Of a stretch of 64,000 bases of DNA, positions 26,138-34,368 are shown piece by piece. The translations under genes were made by a program, and so were the position numbers. Source of the stretch: Bradyrhizobium prioriisuperbiae (lineage in GTDB: Bacteria; Pseudomonadota; Alphaproteobacteria; Rhizobiales; Xanthobacteraceae); NCBI RefSeq assembly GCF_032397745.1, contig NZ_CP135921.1, forward strand, positions 4,390,501 through 4,454,500. The letters run 5' to 3'. The first letter of the stretch is position 1, and every line of letters begins with the position of its first letter. The notes beneath the pieces were generated by a model, which ran no database searches, had not been told where the DNA came from, and was given only the letters and a program-made list of their open reading frames with translations.

Positions 26138-26580
26138 TCTCCGTAATCCATCGCTCGATTGCTCCCAACCGTCATCAATGTCGCTATGAACGTAGGACGC
26201 GTTCGAAGAAGCGCCACGGTGCGCGGCACCTGTGCCGCTCAACTCTGCGCGACCGCCAGCGCTAAATTCCAGTTTACAATCCAGCGATCGCCGCAGCTGC
26301 AATAGAACTCGAGACAGATGCAATAAGACGACCCACATTGGTGCCGAACCACTGCATGGGAGAAACTGCCATCGAGCGAGTGATGCCGGAGGGATCAGAT
26401 CAGGCGCGGCGGCTGCAGGCTTCGCCGATCGGGCCCACCTCTCCCGCGGCTTCCGCAGCAGCCTCGGCGTAACGGCCGGGCATTCACGCGCGTGCTCGTG
26501 GGCTCGCATGCGGAGCCGGAAATTCGGCTCCCTAAGATCAGGTGCGTTTGTGATCGCCTTGGAAAGACCACTGGGGCCGC
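26138..26580. other. gap holding a decayed AraC fragment
   Basis: No intact gene is seen here. The left end must hold the promoter of the Gly/His-rich gene. The centre encodes the broken AraC-type segment listed separately. Confidence 0.5.
26390..26500 (+). pseudogene. remnant of an AraC-type helix-turn-helix
   Basis: In the plus-strand frame starting at 26232 the translation includes AGFADRAHLSRGFRSSLGVT. This matches the conserved second helix-turn-helix of AraC proteins (GFxDxxHLxRxFRxxxGxTP). The remainder of a regulator is missing on both sides, and the neighbouring translation is not recognisable. I read it as a relic of a gene lost by deletion. Confidence 0.6.
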
Positions 26581-26844
26581 TCAATCCGCCCAGCGTTTGG
26601 CGCGGACCGTCACCCGTGCAATCGGGTGTCCGGTTACGCTTTGCACGACGGCGGCGAGCTGGCGTCCGTAGCGGGTTTCGATCTGGTTGGCCTGGTATTC
26701 GCTGCGTGCGCGGGCAAACACTGCTTCGTCTTCAATGTCCTCGACGCGGAATCCGAGGAACATGCGGTCATAGTCTGCGGCGCCCAATACCAGATTGAGC
26801 TTGGCCTGAATGGCAAGCTGCTGTGCGTCCGTGGGGCGAGTCAT
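26581..26844 (-). CDS. small protein, possibly DnaA N-terminal-domain-like
   Basis: This 87-residue protein starts MTRPTDAQQLAIQAKLNLVL. Its order of short helices followed by DEAVFARARSEYQANQIETRYG and a C-terminal HPIARVTVRAK recalls the N-terminal domain of DnaA (which binds DnaB or regulators), but with no ATPase or DNA-binding part. The resemblance is by eye and weak. The start at 26844 was preferred to a longer frame whose first 111 residues look non-coding. The gene ends close to the AraC remnant and is on the same strand as the YcaQ gene. Confidence 0.5.
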   Translation of the reverse strand: MTRPTDAQQLAIQAKLNLVLGAADYDRMFLGFRVEDIEDEAVFARARSEYQANQIETRYGRQLAAVVQSVTGHPIARVTVRAKRWAD

Positions 26845-27178
26845 GGTCTGTTCCGTACGGTATCGATGTCTGAAATACGCAGGCTTCAAAATACGTGTAT
26901 GCTCTGAGTTGGTTTCAAATGGACCGGTTCCACATATGCCAATTTTCACAGGGCAGAATTTATCCGTCCCGATTCTGCACGCCCCGGCTTTAACGCCCAG
27001 ATCTTGACCGCATCGGATGGGGTCGGTCCCGCCCGCCACAGTTTTCGTAGCGCCCAACAGTGCGCGCGACCGACGGTGGAGGCAAGTCCTTATGCTGCGG
27101 TTCTCGCAAGAAATTGCGGCATCACCCCTGGATCTGCGGCTTGTCCGGCCAGAACAGCCGTCACAGAACCGCTCCACG
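26845..27178. other. non-coding gap
   Basis: No convincing gene is seen between the small DnaA-N-like gene and the YcaQ gene. The longer reading frame through it on the minus strand has atypical composition (many Cys, Arg and Ser). Confidence 0.5.
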
Positions 27179-28333
27179 TCAGTCCGCGAGCTGAAACCGC
27201 TCGAACCGGTCCAGCGCGTCCTCGATCAGCGGTTTCAGCGCCTTGCGCTGCCCTCGGCCGATCCAGCTCCATTTCTGCATCAGCAATTTTTTGGCCTGGC
27301 GGTCGGTCTTGAGATCGAGCGCTGCGATGATGGTGTCGCCGACCAGCACCGGCAGCGCGAAATAACCGAACAGGCGTTTTTCCTTGGGAATATACGCCTC
27401 GAACCGATGTTCATAATCGAACACCAGATGGGTGCGCTTGCGCTGGATGATCAGCGGATCGAACGGCGAGAGGATGTGAACGAGCTCGGATTGCGGTGCG
27501 GCGGTGTCCTGAAGCGCTTCGGGTTTCGCCCAATGCTCCTGCTTGCCTGCGCCTTCGAGCGTGACGGCGACAAGCTCGTGGCGGCGCAGCCGCGCCTCGA
27601 TCTGCCGGCGCACGGCGGCCTTGCTCGGCGCGTCGAGGTGGCAGATCGAATCGAGGCTGACGATGCCCTGCGCACGCAGGCCGCGGTCCAGCAGATAGGC
27701 GGCGGTGTCGGTGGCTGACGCCGGCTTTGGCGGTGTCTCCCAGCCGAAATGCCGCGCCATCAGATCATAGCTCTTCAGCATCCCGGTCCGCTCGCTGATG
27801 GTCAGCATGCCGGTGTAGAATGCGAGCTGCAGCGCCCGCTTGGAGGGCTTGCGGCTGGCCCAGGGATGGATCTTGTCCACCAGCACGTCGTCGTCGATAT
27901 CGCGGATCGAGAGCGGGCCGCCGGTGCGGATCAGCCGCAGCACCTTGCGCATGTCGGCGGGGCTCACCGTCTCGAACCAATTGCTGGGGTTGCGTTTGTG
28001 CTCGCGCATGGCTGCGATGAAGAAGCGAAGATCGCGGGTCGGCACATAGGACAGCGCGTGGGTCCAGTATTCGAACACGCTTTTGTCGAGGCTCTGCGCC
28101 TGTCGCAGGTCAGCACGGCGATAACTCGGGATCCGGCTGAACAGGATGTGGTGATGGCAGCGCTCGATCACATTGATGGTGTCGATCTGCACATAGCCGA
28201 GATGCTCGACCGCAGCTTGTGTCGCCTGCGGCCCCTCGCCGAACGGCGCTGACGTGTCGAGCCGCTGCGCATGCAGCCAGATGCGGCGGGCCTGGGTTTT
28301 GCTGACGGGATGGTGCGGAAGGGGGCGGGGCAT
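27179..28333 (-). CDS. YcaQ/AlkX-type DNA glycosylase (winged-helix DUF1006 family)
   Basis: This 384-residue protein belongs to the HTH_42 family that unhooks DNA interstrand crosslinks. Typical features are LGYVQIDTINVIERCHHHIL near residue 45, SVFEYWTHALSYVPTRDLRF near residue 85, and the C-terminal VHILSPFDPLIIQRKRTHLV and GYFALPVLVGD. The QIDT motif is part of the expected active site. I took the ATG at 28333 (MPRPLPHHPVSKTQ). It is transcribed leftward with no partner gene. Confidence 0.9.
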   Translation of the reverse strand: MPRPLPHHPVSKTQARRIWLHAQRLDTSAPFGEGPQATQAAVEHLGYVQIDTINVIERCHHHILFSRIPSYRRADLRQAQSLDKSVFEYWTHALSYVPTRDLRFFIAAMREHKRNPSNWFETVSPADMRKVLRLIRTGGPLSIRDIDDDVLVDKIHPWASRKPSKRALQLAFYTGMLTISERTGMLKSYDLMARHFGWETPPKPASATDTAAYLLDRGLRAQGIVSLDSICHLDAPSKAAVRRQIEARLRRHELVAVTLEGAGKQEHWAKPEALQDTAAPQSELVHILSPFDPLIIQRKRTHLVFDYEHRFEAYIPKEKRLFGYFALPVLVGDTIIAALDLKTDRQAKKLLMQKWSWIGRGQRKALKPLIEDALDRFERFQLAD

Positions 28334-28413
28334 GGGAGCGCGAGTGTAGCGCTGATTCGGCGCTCGCAAATCCCGCTGTCTGCGGCGCTGCCGCGCCAGT
28401 GCGGCCGATTTCC

Positions 28414-28477
28414 CAAGTCTAAGACCAACAAGTCTAAGACCAACAAGTGTCTAAGACCAACCAGTGTCTAAGACCAA
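28414..28477. repeat. four-copy tandem repeat, 15-17 bp
   Basis: Two 15-base copies of CAAGTCTAAGACCAA (28414-28428, 28429-28443) are followed by 17-base variants with an extra GT (28444-28460, 28461-28477). It lies upstream of the YcaQ gene and encodes nothing obvious. Confidence 0.8.
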
Positions 28478-28629
28478 ACGGCGCCGGTCTGACTGCGAAT
28501 ACGTGATCAAATACACCAGACCTTAAATACATCGGTCGGTCGTTCAATAATCACACCGGCGCCGGCCAAGGTCTAAGTGGAAGGTGACCGGGGCAGTTCT
28601 GACCATAAGCCCGGCTCCCGCCGGCAGAC

Positions 28630-28645
28630 TGTGATTAAAATCACA
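28630..28645. promoter_or_regulatory. CRP/FNR-like palindrome
   Basis: TGTGATTAAAATCACA matches the TGTGA-N6-TCACA shape of a CRP-family site exactly. It lies about 260 bases upstream of the SRPBCC gene and just ahead of a possible leader transcript. Which regulator binds it in this organism is unknown. Confidence 0.55.
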
Positions 28646-28815
28646 TTCCGTAGCAGAGCGCGGGGCAACTGGCTTTGCGTCCCGTCGCGCGGCCGGTAAC
28701 CTTAAAGCGTTAGGTTAAAAACTGTATGATGATGCGGCGGCGCCGCGTTGCGCTATCATATCTGTGTCTCGCAACGTCGCAGGTCGACCCCAATCTTCCA
28801 GCGTCCTGCGGGATG

Positions 28816-28858
28816 GGGGCCGCCGAGCGTTTGAGTACGGCGGCCCCGCTTGTTTTGG
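28816..28858 (+). terminator. terminator-like hairpin in the leader before the SRPBCC gene
   Basis: A perfect 9-base stem (GGGGCCGCC at 28816-28824, GGCGGCCCC at 28839-28847) with a 14-base loop is followed by GCTTGTTTTGG. It ends about 50 bases before the SRPBCC start, so it could be an attenuator or the end of a small RNA. Confidence 0.5.
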
Positions 28859-28905
28859 GTGCGAGGTCGCCGATGGATGTCGCGAGATGAAGGACGGAGC
28901 ACTCC

Positions 28906-29400
28906 ATGACGGATTCCCGCGCCAACACCTCGAGCCGCACATCACGGATCATCAGGGCCCGACCCGAGGAGCTTTACGCTGCCTTCATCGATCCGATGGC
29001 GCTGGTTGAATGGCTGCCGCCAGCGGAGATGACCGGCACGATTCACGCATTCACGGCCGGGGTCGGCGGTGGCTACAGCATGTCGCTGGTCTATCCCGAG
29101 AGTGAGCGCACTTTTCAAGGCAAGACGTCCGAGCGGGAAGACCGGGTCAGCGTGCGTTTCGTCGAACTCACGCCGCCGCGGCGGATCGTCGAAGCCGTCG
29201 TTTTCGACAGCCCCGATCCTGCCTTCCACGGCGAGATGACAATGGTGATCACGTTCGGCGATGTGCCCGGCGGCACTGAGGTCGTATTCGCCTGCAGCAA
29301 TCTGCCACCGGGCCTGCGGCCGGAGGACAACGATGCCGGCGCGCGGCTGTCGCTCGCGCAATTGGCGCAGCGTTTCGAGGGATCCGAGGCAAGCCAATGA
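28906..29400 (+). CDS. SRPBCC (AHSA1-like) domain protein
   Basis: This 164-residue cytoplasmic protein has the START/Bet-v-1-like fold of the AHSA1 group. It starts at an ATG in TCCATGACG. Family features are RIIRARPEELYAAFIDPMAL, WLPPAEMTGTI, FTAGVGGGYSMSLVYPE and a C-terminal helix LSLAQLAQRFE. Such proteins bind small hydrophobic ligands or act as co-chaperones; no ligand is known here. It is preceded by a long non-coding stretch with a CRP-like site, an inverted repeat and a terminator-like hairpin. Confidence 0.88.
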   Translation: MTDSRANTSSRTSRIIRARPEELYAAFIDPMALVEWLPPAEMTGTIHAFTAGVGGGYSMSLVYPESERTFQGKTSEREDRVSVRFVELTPPRRIVEAVVFDSPDPAFHGEMTMVITFGDVPGGTEVVFACSNLPPGLRPEDNDAGARLSLAQLAQRFEGSEASQ

Positions 29401-29839
29401 AAAAGGGCCCGGCGTTTCCACCGGGCCTCACGAAGTGCCGTCGCAGGAGGTAGCCCGGCGACAGGTCTTGCGATGTTACGCGGCAACCGACGTGAGCGTA
29501 ATCCGTCAAAGGTCCAACTGCCCGGCGGGAATAAATCCTCCTTTCCCCTTCGTGTCCTGCTGATGTCGGCGCTCAGGCGCGCGCCCCGGTTACGGGGAGC
29601 AGCCGCGGTTTAGGTTGCGGTCCGGGGCGTGTCGGCAGGTCTCGCGATGCCCGGCAAGTCTTTCAAAATATGTGTGAAAATGCACCGGGGGCGGCGCGGC
29701 GCATGGGGCTCTGCGGCGGCGTTCTCTGGACGGCAGGTGGGGAAGCGCGTAGCACAGATGGCGAAAATCCAGTTTCCGGCCGCGTGTCCGCTGAGGACCT
29801 CCCGGCCATGGACGCGCTGAAGAAACCGGGAGTGAGACA
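29401..29839. other. gap with a hairpin near 29406-29427
   Basis: No gene is recognised here. A GGCCCGG / CCGGGCC hairpin starts just after the SRPBCC stop; a run of A precedes it, so on the minus strand it would read as a terminator followed by T. The rest holds the promoter of the MoxR operon, which I could not pin down. Confidence 0.5.
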
Positions 29840-30787
29840 TTGGCTGACCAACGGCCCACAGCCTCGATCGAGACCGTGCAAAACGGCTTGGCCTCGGCCG
29901 GCTACATCGCCAGCCGTCAGATCGCGACCGCGGTCTATCTCGCGCAGCAGATCGAAAAACCCATCCTGGTCGAAGGCCCCGCCGGCGTCGGCAAGACCGA
30001 GCTTGCGAAGGCGATCGCCTCCTGGCGCGGGCTGAAGATGCTTCGCCTGCAATGTTATGAGGGCCTCGACGAGGCCAAGGCGCTGTACGAGTGGAAATAC
30101 GCCAAGCAGCTGCTCTACACCCAGATCCTGAAGGACAAGCTCGGCGAGGTGCTGGGCGGCGCAGAGACGCTGCCGGCGGCGCTCGACCAGCTGCACAATT
30201 TCGGCGACGTGTTCTTCTCCAAGGAATTTGTCGAACCGCGCCCGCTGTTGCAGGCGCTGGAGCAGCCGGGAGGCTGCGTGCTGCTGATCGACGAGATCGA
30301 CAAGTCGGATGCCGAGTTCGAATCGCTGCTGCTGGAGATCCTGTCGGATTTCCAGATCAGCATTCCGGAGCTCGGCACCGTGTCGGCGGTGGTGCCGCCG
30401 ACGGTGATCCTGACCTCGAACGGTGAGCGTGATCTCGGCGACGCCCTGAAGCGGCGCTGCCTGCATCTCCATATCGGCTTCCCCGAACAGAAGCTGGAGG
30501 AGCGCATTGTCGAGACCCGCGTTCCCGGGATCTCGGAGGTGCTGCGCAAGCAGATCGTCGGCTTCATCAACCAGGTCCGCACCCTCGACCTCAAGAAGCT
30601 GCCGTCGGTGAGCGAGACCATCGACTGGGCGAAGGTGCTGCTTCTGCTGCAATCCTCCGAGCTCGACCACGACATGGTCAAGGACACCCTCAACGTGCTC
30701 CTGAAGTACGAGGCCGACATCGAAGCCACGCTGCCTCAGGTGCACACGTTCATTTCCAAGGCGGCGCGGCCCAACGTCTTCGGGTGA
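29840..30787 (+). CDS. MoxR-type AAA ATPase (CoxD-like)
   Basis: This 315-residue ATPase has the Walker A motif GPAGVGKTEL near residue 45 and Walker B in CVLLIDEIDKSD. The sensor segments are VILTSNGERDLGDALKRRC and the helical C-terminal lid. MoxR proteins act with VWA proteins as chaperones that load metals or activate enzymes. The start is a TTG with GGGAGTG upstream. It overlaps the following VWA gene by four bases, so the two are translated together. This pairing is typical of CoxD-CoxE near carbon-monoxide dehydrogenase genes, but no such structural genes are in the window. Confidence 0.9.
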   Translation: MADQRPTASIETVQNGLASAGYIASRQIATAVYLAQQIEKPILVEGPAGVGKTELAKAIASWRGLKMLRLQCYEGLDEAKALYEWKYAKQLLYTQILKDKLGEVLGGAETLPAALDQLHNFGDVFFSKEFVEPRPLLQALEQPGGCVLLIDEIDKSDAEFESLLLEILSDFQISIPELGTVSAVVPPTVILTSNGERDLGDALKRRCLHLHIGFPEQKLEERIVETRVPGISEVLRKQIVGFINQVRTLDLKKLPSVSETIDWAKVLLLLQSSELDHDMVKDTLNVLLKYEADIEATLPQVHTFISKAARPNVFG

Positions 30788-32184
30788 CGGCGATGAAGGA
30801 GAACCTGCATCGTTTCTTTCGGGCGGCGCGGGGCGCGGGGGTCCGCGTCTCGCCGGCCGAGAGCATCGATGCGATGCGCGCCGTGGCGGAGATCGGCTTT
30901 TCCGATCGCCTGGTGTTGCGCGATGCGCTGCTGCTGACCCTGGCCAAATCCCAGGACGAGAAGCAGGCGTTGAGCGACTGCTTCGATCTGTTCTTCGATC
31001 ATCCCGATCTGAATACTGCGCCTGAGGCCGATGGTTCGGATGCGTCCGAGACGGATGGGACAGATCAGGATCGCACCGATGAGGCGGCCGAACAGGCCGG
31101 GCAGGAGGCCACGGCGGCCGGTGGCCCGCCCAGCCTCGGCACGCTGGCGCAGATGCTGCTGTCGGGGGACCGCGCCGCGATGGCGGCGGCGCTTGCCAAT
31201 GCATCGAATGCCGCGTCGCTGCCGGACATCCGTTATTTCACCCAGCGCGGCATCTACTCGAACCGCATTCTCGATCAACTCGGCATTGCGCGCCTGCGCG
31301 ACGATCTGGACGCGCTGACGGTGTCCAATCCCGCGGACGCCGAGCGGTTGGCGGCGGCGCTGGATGCGCTGCGCGGCAATGTCCGGGAGCGTGTGACCCA
31401 GGCGCTGCTGCTCTACGGGCGCGAGGAGAAGGAAAGCCTGCGCAACGAGATCCTGCGCAATGCGCCGCTGTACCAGATCGAGCCGCGCCGGATCGAGGAA
31501 ATGCGTGCGCTGATTCGCCAGATCGCGCGCCGGCTGCGCGAGCGCTACAGCAAGCCGCGCAAGCGCCAGCGTCGTGGGCACCTCGACGTCCGCCGCACCA
31601 TCCGCCGCAACGCCTCCTGGGGCGGTGTGCCGTTTCTCACCGCCTGGAAACGCCGGCATCGCGACCGGCCGCAGATCGTGGCGTTGTGCGATGTCTCCGG
31701 TTCGGTGGCGAAAGTCTCGGATTTCTTTCTGCTGCTGATCCACAGCCTGCATGAGGTAGTGTCGGATGTGCGCTCGTTCGCGTTCTCCGGCCATCTCGTC
31801 GAAGTCAGCCGGCTGTTGGAAGAAAAGGATCCCGAAGACGCCATGAAGGAGATCATGGCGAGCGTCGGCTTCGGCTCGTCCGATTACGGCAATTCGTTCG
31901 CCGATTTCGAAAACCAGTGGATGAACGCGATCACGCCGCGCACCACCGTGATCATCCTGGGCGATGCCCGCACCAACAACCTCGATCCGCGCGCCGATAT
32001 CCTGCGCCGCATCGCCGAGCGCTCCAAGCGCCTGGTCTGGCTCAACCCCGAGGGACGCATGGCCTGGGGCTGGGGCGATTCCGAGATGCCGCGTTATTCG
32101 ACCTTCTGCACCGTGGTGCGCCAGTGCGCCACCGCGCAGCAACTGGAGCGCGCGGTGTCGGATATCGTGGCGACGTATCAGTAG
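30784..32184 (+). CDS. VWA domain protein (CoxE-like)
   Basis: This 466-residue protein has a C-terminal von Willebrand A domain with the MIDAS motif in VALCDVSGSVAKVSDFF (DVSGS) and further conserved blocks SFAFSGHLVEVS and DYGNSFADFE. The first half is charged, with an acidic stretch rich in Asp/Glu (about residues 78-105). It starts at a GTG overlapping the MoxR stop (GTGA). Together with the ATPase it probably forms an activation complex for a metalloenzyme. Confidence 0.9.
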   Translation: MTAMKENLHRFFRAARGAGVRVSPAESIDAMRAVAEIGFSDRLVLRDALLLTLAKSQDEKQALSDCFDLFFDHPDLNTAPEADGSDASETDGTDQDRTDEAAEQAGQEATAAGGPPSLGTLAQMLLSGDRAAMAAALANASNAASLPDIRYFTQRGIYSNRILDQLGIARLRDDLDALTVSNPADAERLAAALDALRGNVRERVTQALLLYGREEKESLRNEILRNAPLYQIEPRRIEEMRALIRQIARRLRERYSKPRKRQRRGHLDVRRTIRRNASWGGVPFLTAWKRRHRDRPQIVALCDVSGSVAKVSDFFLLLIHSLHEVVSDVRSFAFSGHLVEVSRLLEEKDPEDAMKEIMASVGFGSSDYGNSFADFENQWMNAITPRTTVIILGDARTNNLDPRADILRRIAERSKRLVWLNPEGRMAWGWGDSEMPRYSTFCTVVRQCATAQQLERAVSDIVATYQ

Positions 32185-32199
32185 TCGTCGACACGCCCA

Positions 32200-32595
32200 T
32201 CAGCTCGGCGCTGCGTCATATCTCTGCTCGACATGAAACGACTTGGCTGTGATCAGCCACGCGCCATCGATGCAATGATAGGCGAGGTAGTCCAGATACT
32301 GGATCGCATCGATCCGGACGCGGACCTTCACCATCGCCTGTGTCGGCGACGCAATATCCACCAGCAAGATTTCCTGCCGGCGTGGCGCATGTTTTGATTT
32401 CGGCGAAGGTCCTGACGCGAGCGCGTCCTTGTAGGTCTGCGCGGGTAGCAGCCGCAGTTGTCCGTCGCGCAGTCCATGCAACTGGGCGCTTGGGGTGAAC
32501 ACCTCGTCGAAGCGCGAGATATCGTTGTCGAACATCAGCTCGAAGTAGCGTGCAACGGCTTCGAGGAGTGCATGCAGGGAGGAGCGATCGGTCAT
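32200..32595 (-). CDS. NTF2-like (SnoaL/lumazine-binding type) protein
   Basis: This 131-residue protein is of the small cone-shaped NTF2 fold: MTDRSSLHALLEAVARYFEL, DEVFTPSAQLHGLRDGQLRLL, and a C-terminal IDGAWLITAKSFHV. The ATG at 32595 gives the normal size. The family includes isomerases and non-catalytic ligand binders. It is divergent from the Lrp gene, which suggests Lrp controls it. Confidence 0.82.
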   Translation of the reverse strand: MTDRSSLHALLEAVARYFELMFDNDISRFDEVFTPSAQLHGLRDGQLRLLPAQTYKDALASGPSPKSKHAPRRQEILLVDIASPTQAMVKVRVRIDAIQYLDYLAYHCIDGAWLITAKSFHVEQRYDAAPS

Positions 32596-32730
32596 TGCGA
32601 AGATCCTTGGCAAAGGTGTCGATGCTAATGATGCTGTCATGGTTATCCGGCGCATGTCCTTGCGAAGTGTGCTAAGGGAGATGTATCCAGCGCAATAATC
32701 CGCTCTTTTTAGATTCAGGAATGCGTGATC

Positions 32731-33216
32731 ATGCCAAAATCGAACCTTGATGCTATCGACTGTCGCATCGTTGCCGAGCTGCAATCCGACGGCCGTTTGA
32801 GCAACGTCGAACTGGCCGACAAGGTCGGCCTGTCACCTTCACCTTGCCTGCGCCGGGTCAAGCGCCTGGAGCAGGACGGCTATATCGAAGGTTATCGGGC
32901 GGCGCTGCGGCGGGACCGCGTGGGCCTCGGCTTTTCGGTCTTTGTCGGCGTCAAGATCGAGAGCCATGGCAACAAGCGTGCGCTGGCGTTCGAGAAAGCG
33001 GTTGTCGCGATGCCGGAGGTGGTCGCATGCCATCTGGTGTCCGGCGAGGCGGACTATTTCCTCGAGGTCGTGGTGCCTGACCTTGCCGACTATCAGCACT
33101 TTCTCGTCGGCAAGCTGCTCAACCTGCCGATCGTGCGCGAAGTCCGCAGCAACATCGCCATCCAGACCCTGAAGGCCGGCGCGCCGTTGCCGCTGGGGCA
33201 TCTTGGTGATCTATGA
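32731..33216 (+). CDS. Lrp/AsnC family regulator
   Basis: This 161-residue regulator has the AsnC-type helix-turn-helix at the N-terminus (DAIDCRIVAELQSDGRLSNV, then LSPSPCLRRVKRLEQDGYI) and an effector domain (RAM) with VACHLVSGEADYFLEVVVPD. It starts at the ATG at 32731 with AGGA upstream. Lrp-type proteins respond to amino acids. It is divergent from the NTF2-like gene and followed on the same strand by a GNAT gene 32 bases on. Confidence 0.92.
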   Translation: MPKSNLDAIDCRIVAELQSDGRLSNVELADKVGLSPSPCLRRVKRLEQDGYIEGYRAALRRDRVGLGFSVFVGVKIESHGNKRALAFEKAVVAMPEVVACHLVSGEADYFLEVVVPDLADYQHFLVGKLLNLPIVREVRSNIAIQTLKAGAPLPLGHLGDL

Positions 33217-33248
33217 TGCCGGCTTGAATTTTTGATGAGAGAGTGAAA

Positions 33249-33743
33249 ATGCCTTCCGATCCCGCGCGGCCGCAGGCCCGCATCACCATCCGTGACGCCG
33301 ATCCTTCCGACACCGCTTTCATGCACAGCCTCTCCCCGCGGCTATCCGGCGTGCCGGGGCCTGTGTGGCACACCCGCGCGGCGATGGATGGGTTTCAGGA
33401 CCGGCACATGGCGGCCACCGTCGATGCCGGGCTTGCGGGCGCGCGCACGCTGATGGCGCTGTCGGAAGGGGGGCAACGGCTCGGCTACATCCATCTGCAG
33501 CCGGGCAAGGACGGCGTGACCGATGAGCCCTGCGGTTATGTGGCGGTGCTCGCGCTTGTGGAGGAGGCCGAAGGGCAGGGCGTCGCCGCACAATTGATGG
33601 CGCAGGCGGAAGCCTGGGCGCGGGCGCAGGGCTATCGCTTTCTCAGCCTCGATGTGTTCGCCGACAATGTCCGTGCGATCGATGTCTACACCCGTGGCGG
33701 CTTCGGCGCCGAGACCATCCGGATGGTGAAGCCGCTGACGTGA
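33249..33743 (+). CDS. GNAT family N-acetyltransferase
   Basis: This 164-residue acetyltransferase has the acetyl-CoA loop in VEEAEGQGVAAQLMAQAEAW (GQGVA in the Q/RxxGxG/A position), preceded by CGYVAVLALV. The C-terminal VRAIDVYTRGGFGAETIRM is typical of the family. The acceptor substrate is not identifiable. It lies downstream of the Lrp gene and may be part of the same transcript. Confidence 0.87.
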   Translation: MPSDPARPQARITIRDADPSDTAFMHSLSPRLSGVPGPVWHTRAAMDGFQDRHMAATVDAGLAGARTLMALSEGGQRLGYIHLQPGKDGVTDEPCGYVAVLALVEEAEGQGVAAQLMAQAEAWARAQGYRFLSLDVFADNVRAIDVYTRGGFGAETIRMVKPLT

Positions 33744-33781
33744 GAGGGCGTGTCGCGACGCGTGACGTCAGCGAACGACAG

Positions 33782-33799
33782 CCGTGGTCGCGACCACGG
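33782..33799. promoter_or_regulatory. perfect 18-bp palindrome
   Basis: CCGTGGTCG is joined directly to CGACCACGG. It lies between the GNAT and the SnoaL-like gene, about 90 bases before the latter's start. It may be an operator or a poorly stable terminator stem. Confidence 0.45.
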
Positions 33800-33890
33800 A
33801 GCTTTCGCTGCTGACAGAATCTGGCGCACCGGTCCGCTAGGTTTGCCCTCCAGGATGGCCGCGAAGGCCGTTCACGATCAGGAGAATCCC

Positions 33891-34301
33891 ATGCCGCAGG
33901 CAACAGCCCTCACGTTTCACGATGCGCAGGCCGTGATCGAGCGCGCGCAGCGGTTGATGAACGCCGGCGACCTCGCCGAGGTCACGACGACGTTTGCCGC
34001 GGATGCCGCAGTCCGGCTCGACGACCTTCCAGATGCATGGGGTCGCTCGCCACTCGAGACATTTTTGATGGCTCGTTTTGCGCGCCAGAAGAACCATCGT
34101 TTGCAGAAGCAGTTGCGCGCGGTCTCCGACAATATCGTCGCCTGCACCTGGGAAGGCGAGTGGGACGACGGGCAGAATGGCCGCCGGATGCAGGGGCGGG
34201 GCTTCGAACTCCTGACCACGCGGGGCGGCGAAATCACCCACTGGGAAGCCGTTTTCAATGTGGCGCCGAAGACGGGTGTGTCGCTGCAGCCGGTCAATTG
34301 A
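33891..34301 (+). CDS. DUF1348/SnoaL-like protein
   Basis: This 136-residue protein belongs to the NTF2-like superfamily of the DUF1348 or SnoaL type: FHDAQAVIERAQRLMNAGDL, a central RLDDLPDAWGRSPLETFLMA, and WEGEWDDGQNGRRMQGRGFE with a C-terminal ITHWEAVFNV. CAGGAG lies nine bases before the ATG. Family members often have no enzyme activity known. It lies about 70 bases before the TetR gene. Confidence 0.85.
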   Translation: MPQATALTFHDAQAVIERAQRLMNAGDLAEVTTTFAADAAVRLDDLPDAWGRSPLETFLMARFARQKNHRLQKQLRAVSDNIVACTWEGEWDDGQNGRRMQGRGFELLTTRGGEITHWEAVFNVAPKTGVSLQPVN

Positions 34302-34343
34302 GCAGGCGGTTCTCTGAGCTTGCCGCCGCGGTCTTGACTTTTA

Positions 34344-34362
34344 AGACGAACGGTCATATTGG
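34344..34362. promoter_or_regulatory. shared TetR-site copy 1
   Basis: AGACGAACGGTCATATTGG lies just before the TetR start and matches the sequence at 35050 in 17 of 19 positions. It overlaps the end of a possible -35/-10 region (TTGACT at about 34334). Confidence 0.65.
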
Positions 34363-34368
34363 TGGCAC

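Noticed and set aside
28414..28477. Possible CRISPR-like array
   Set aside because: The copies abut with no spacers and the unit is far too short; it is a simple tandem repeat.
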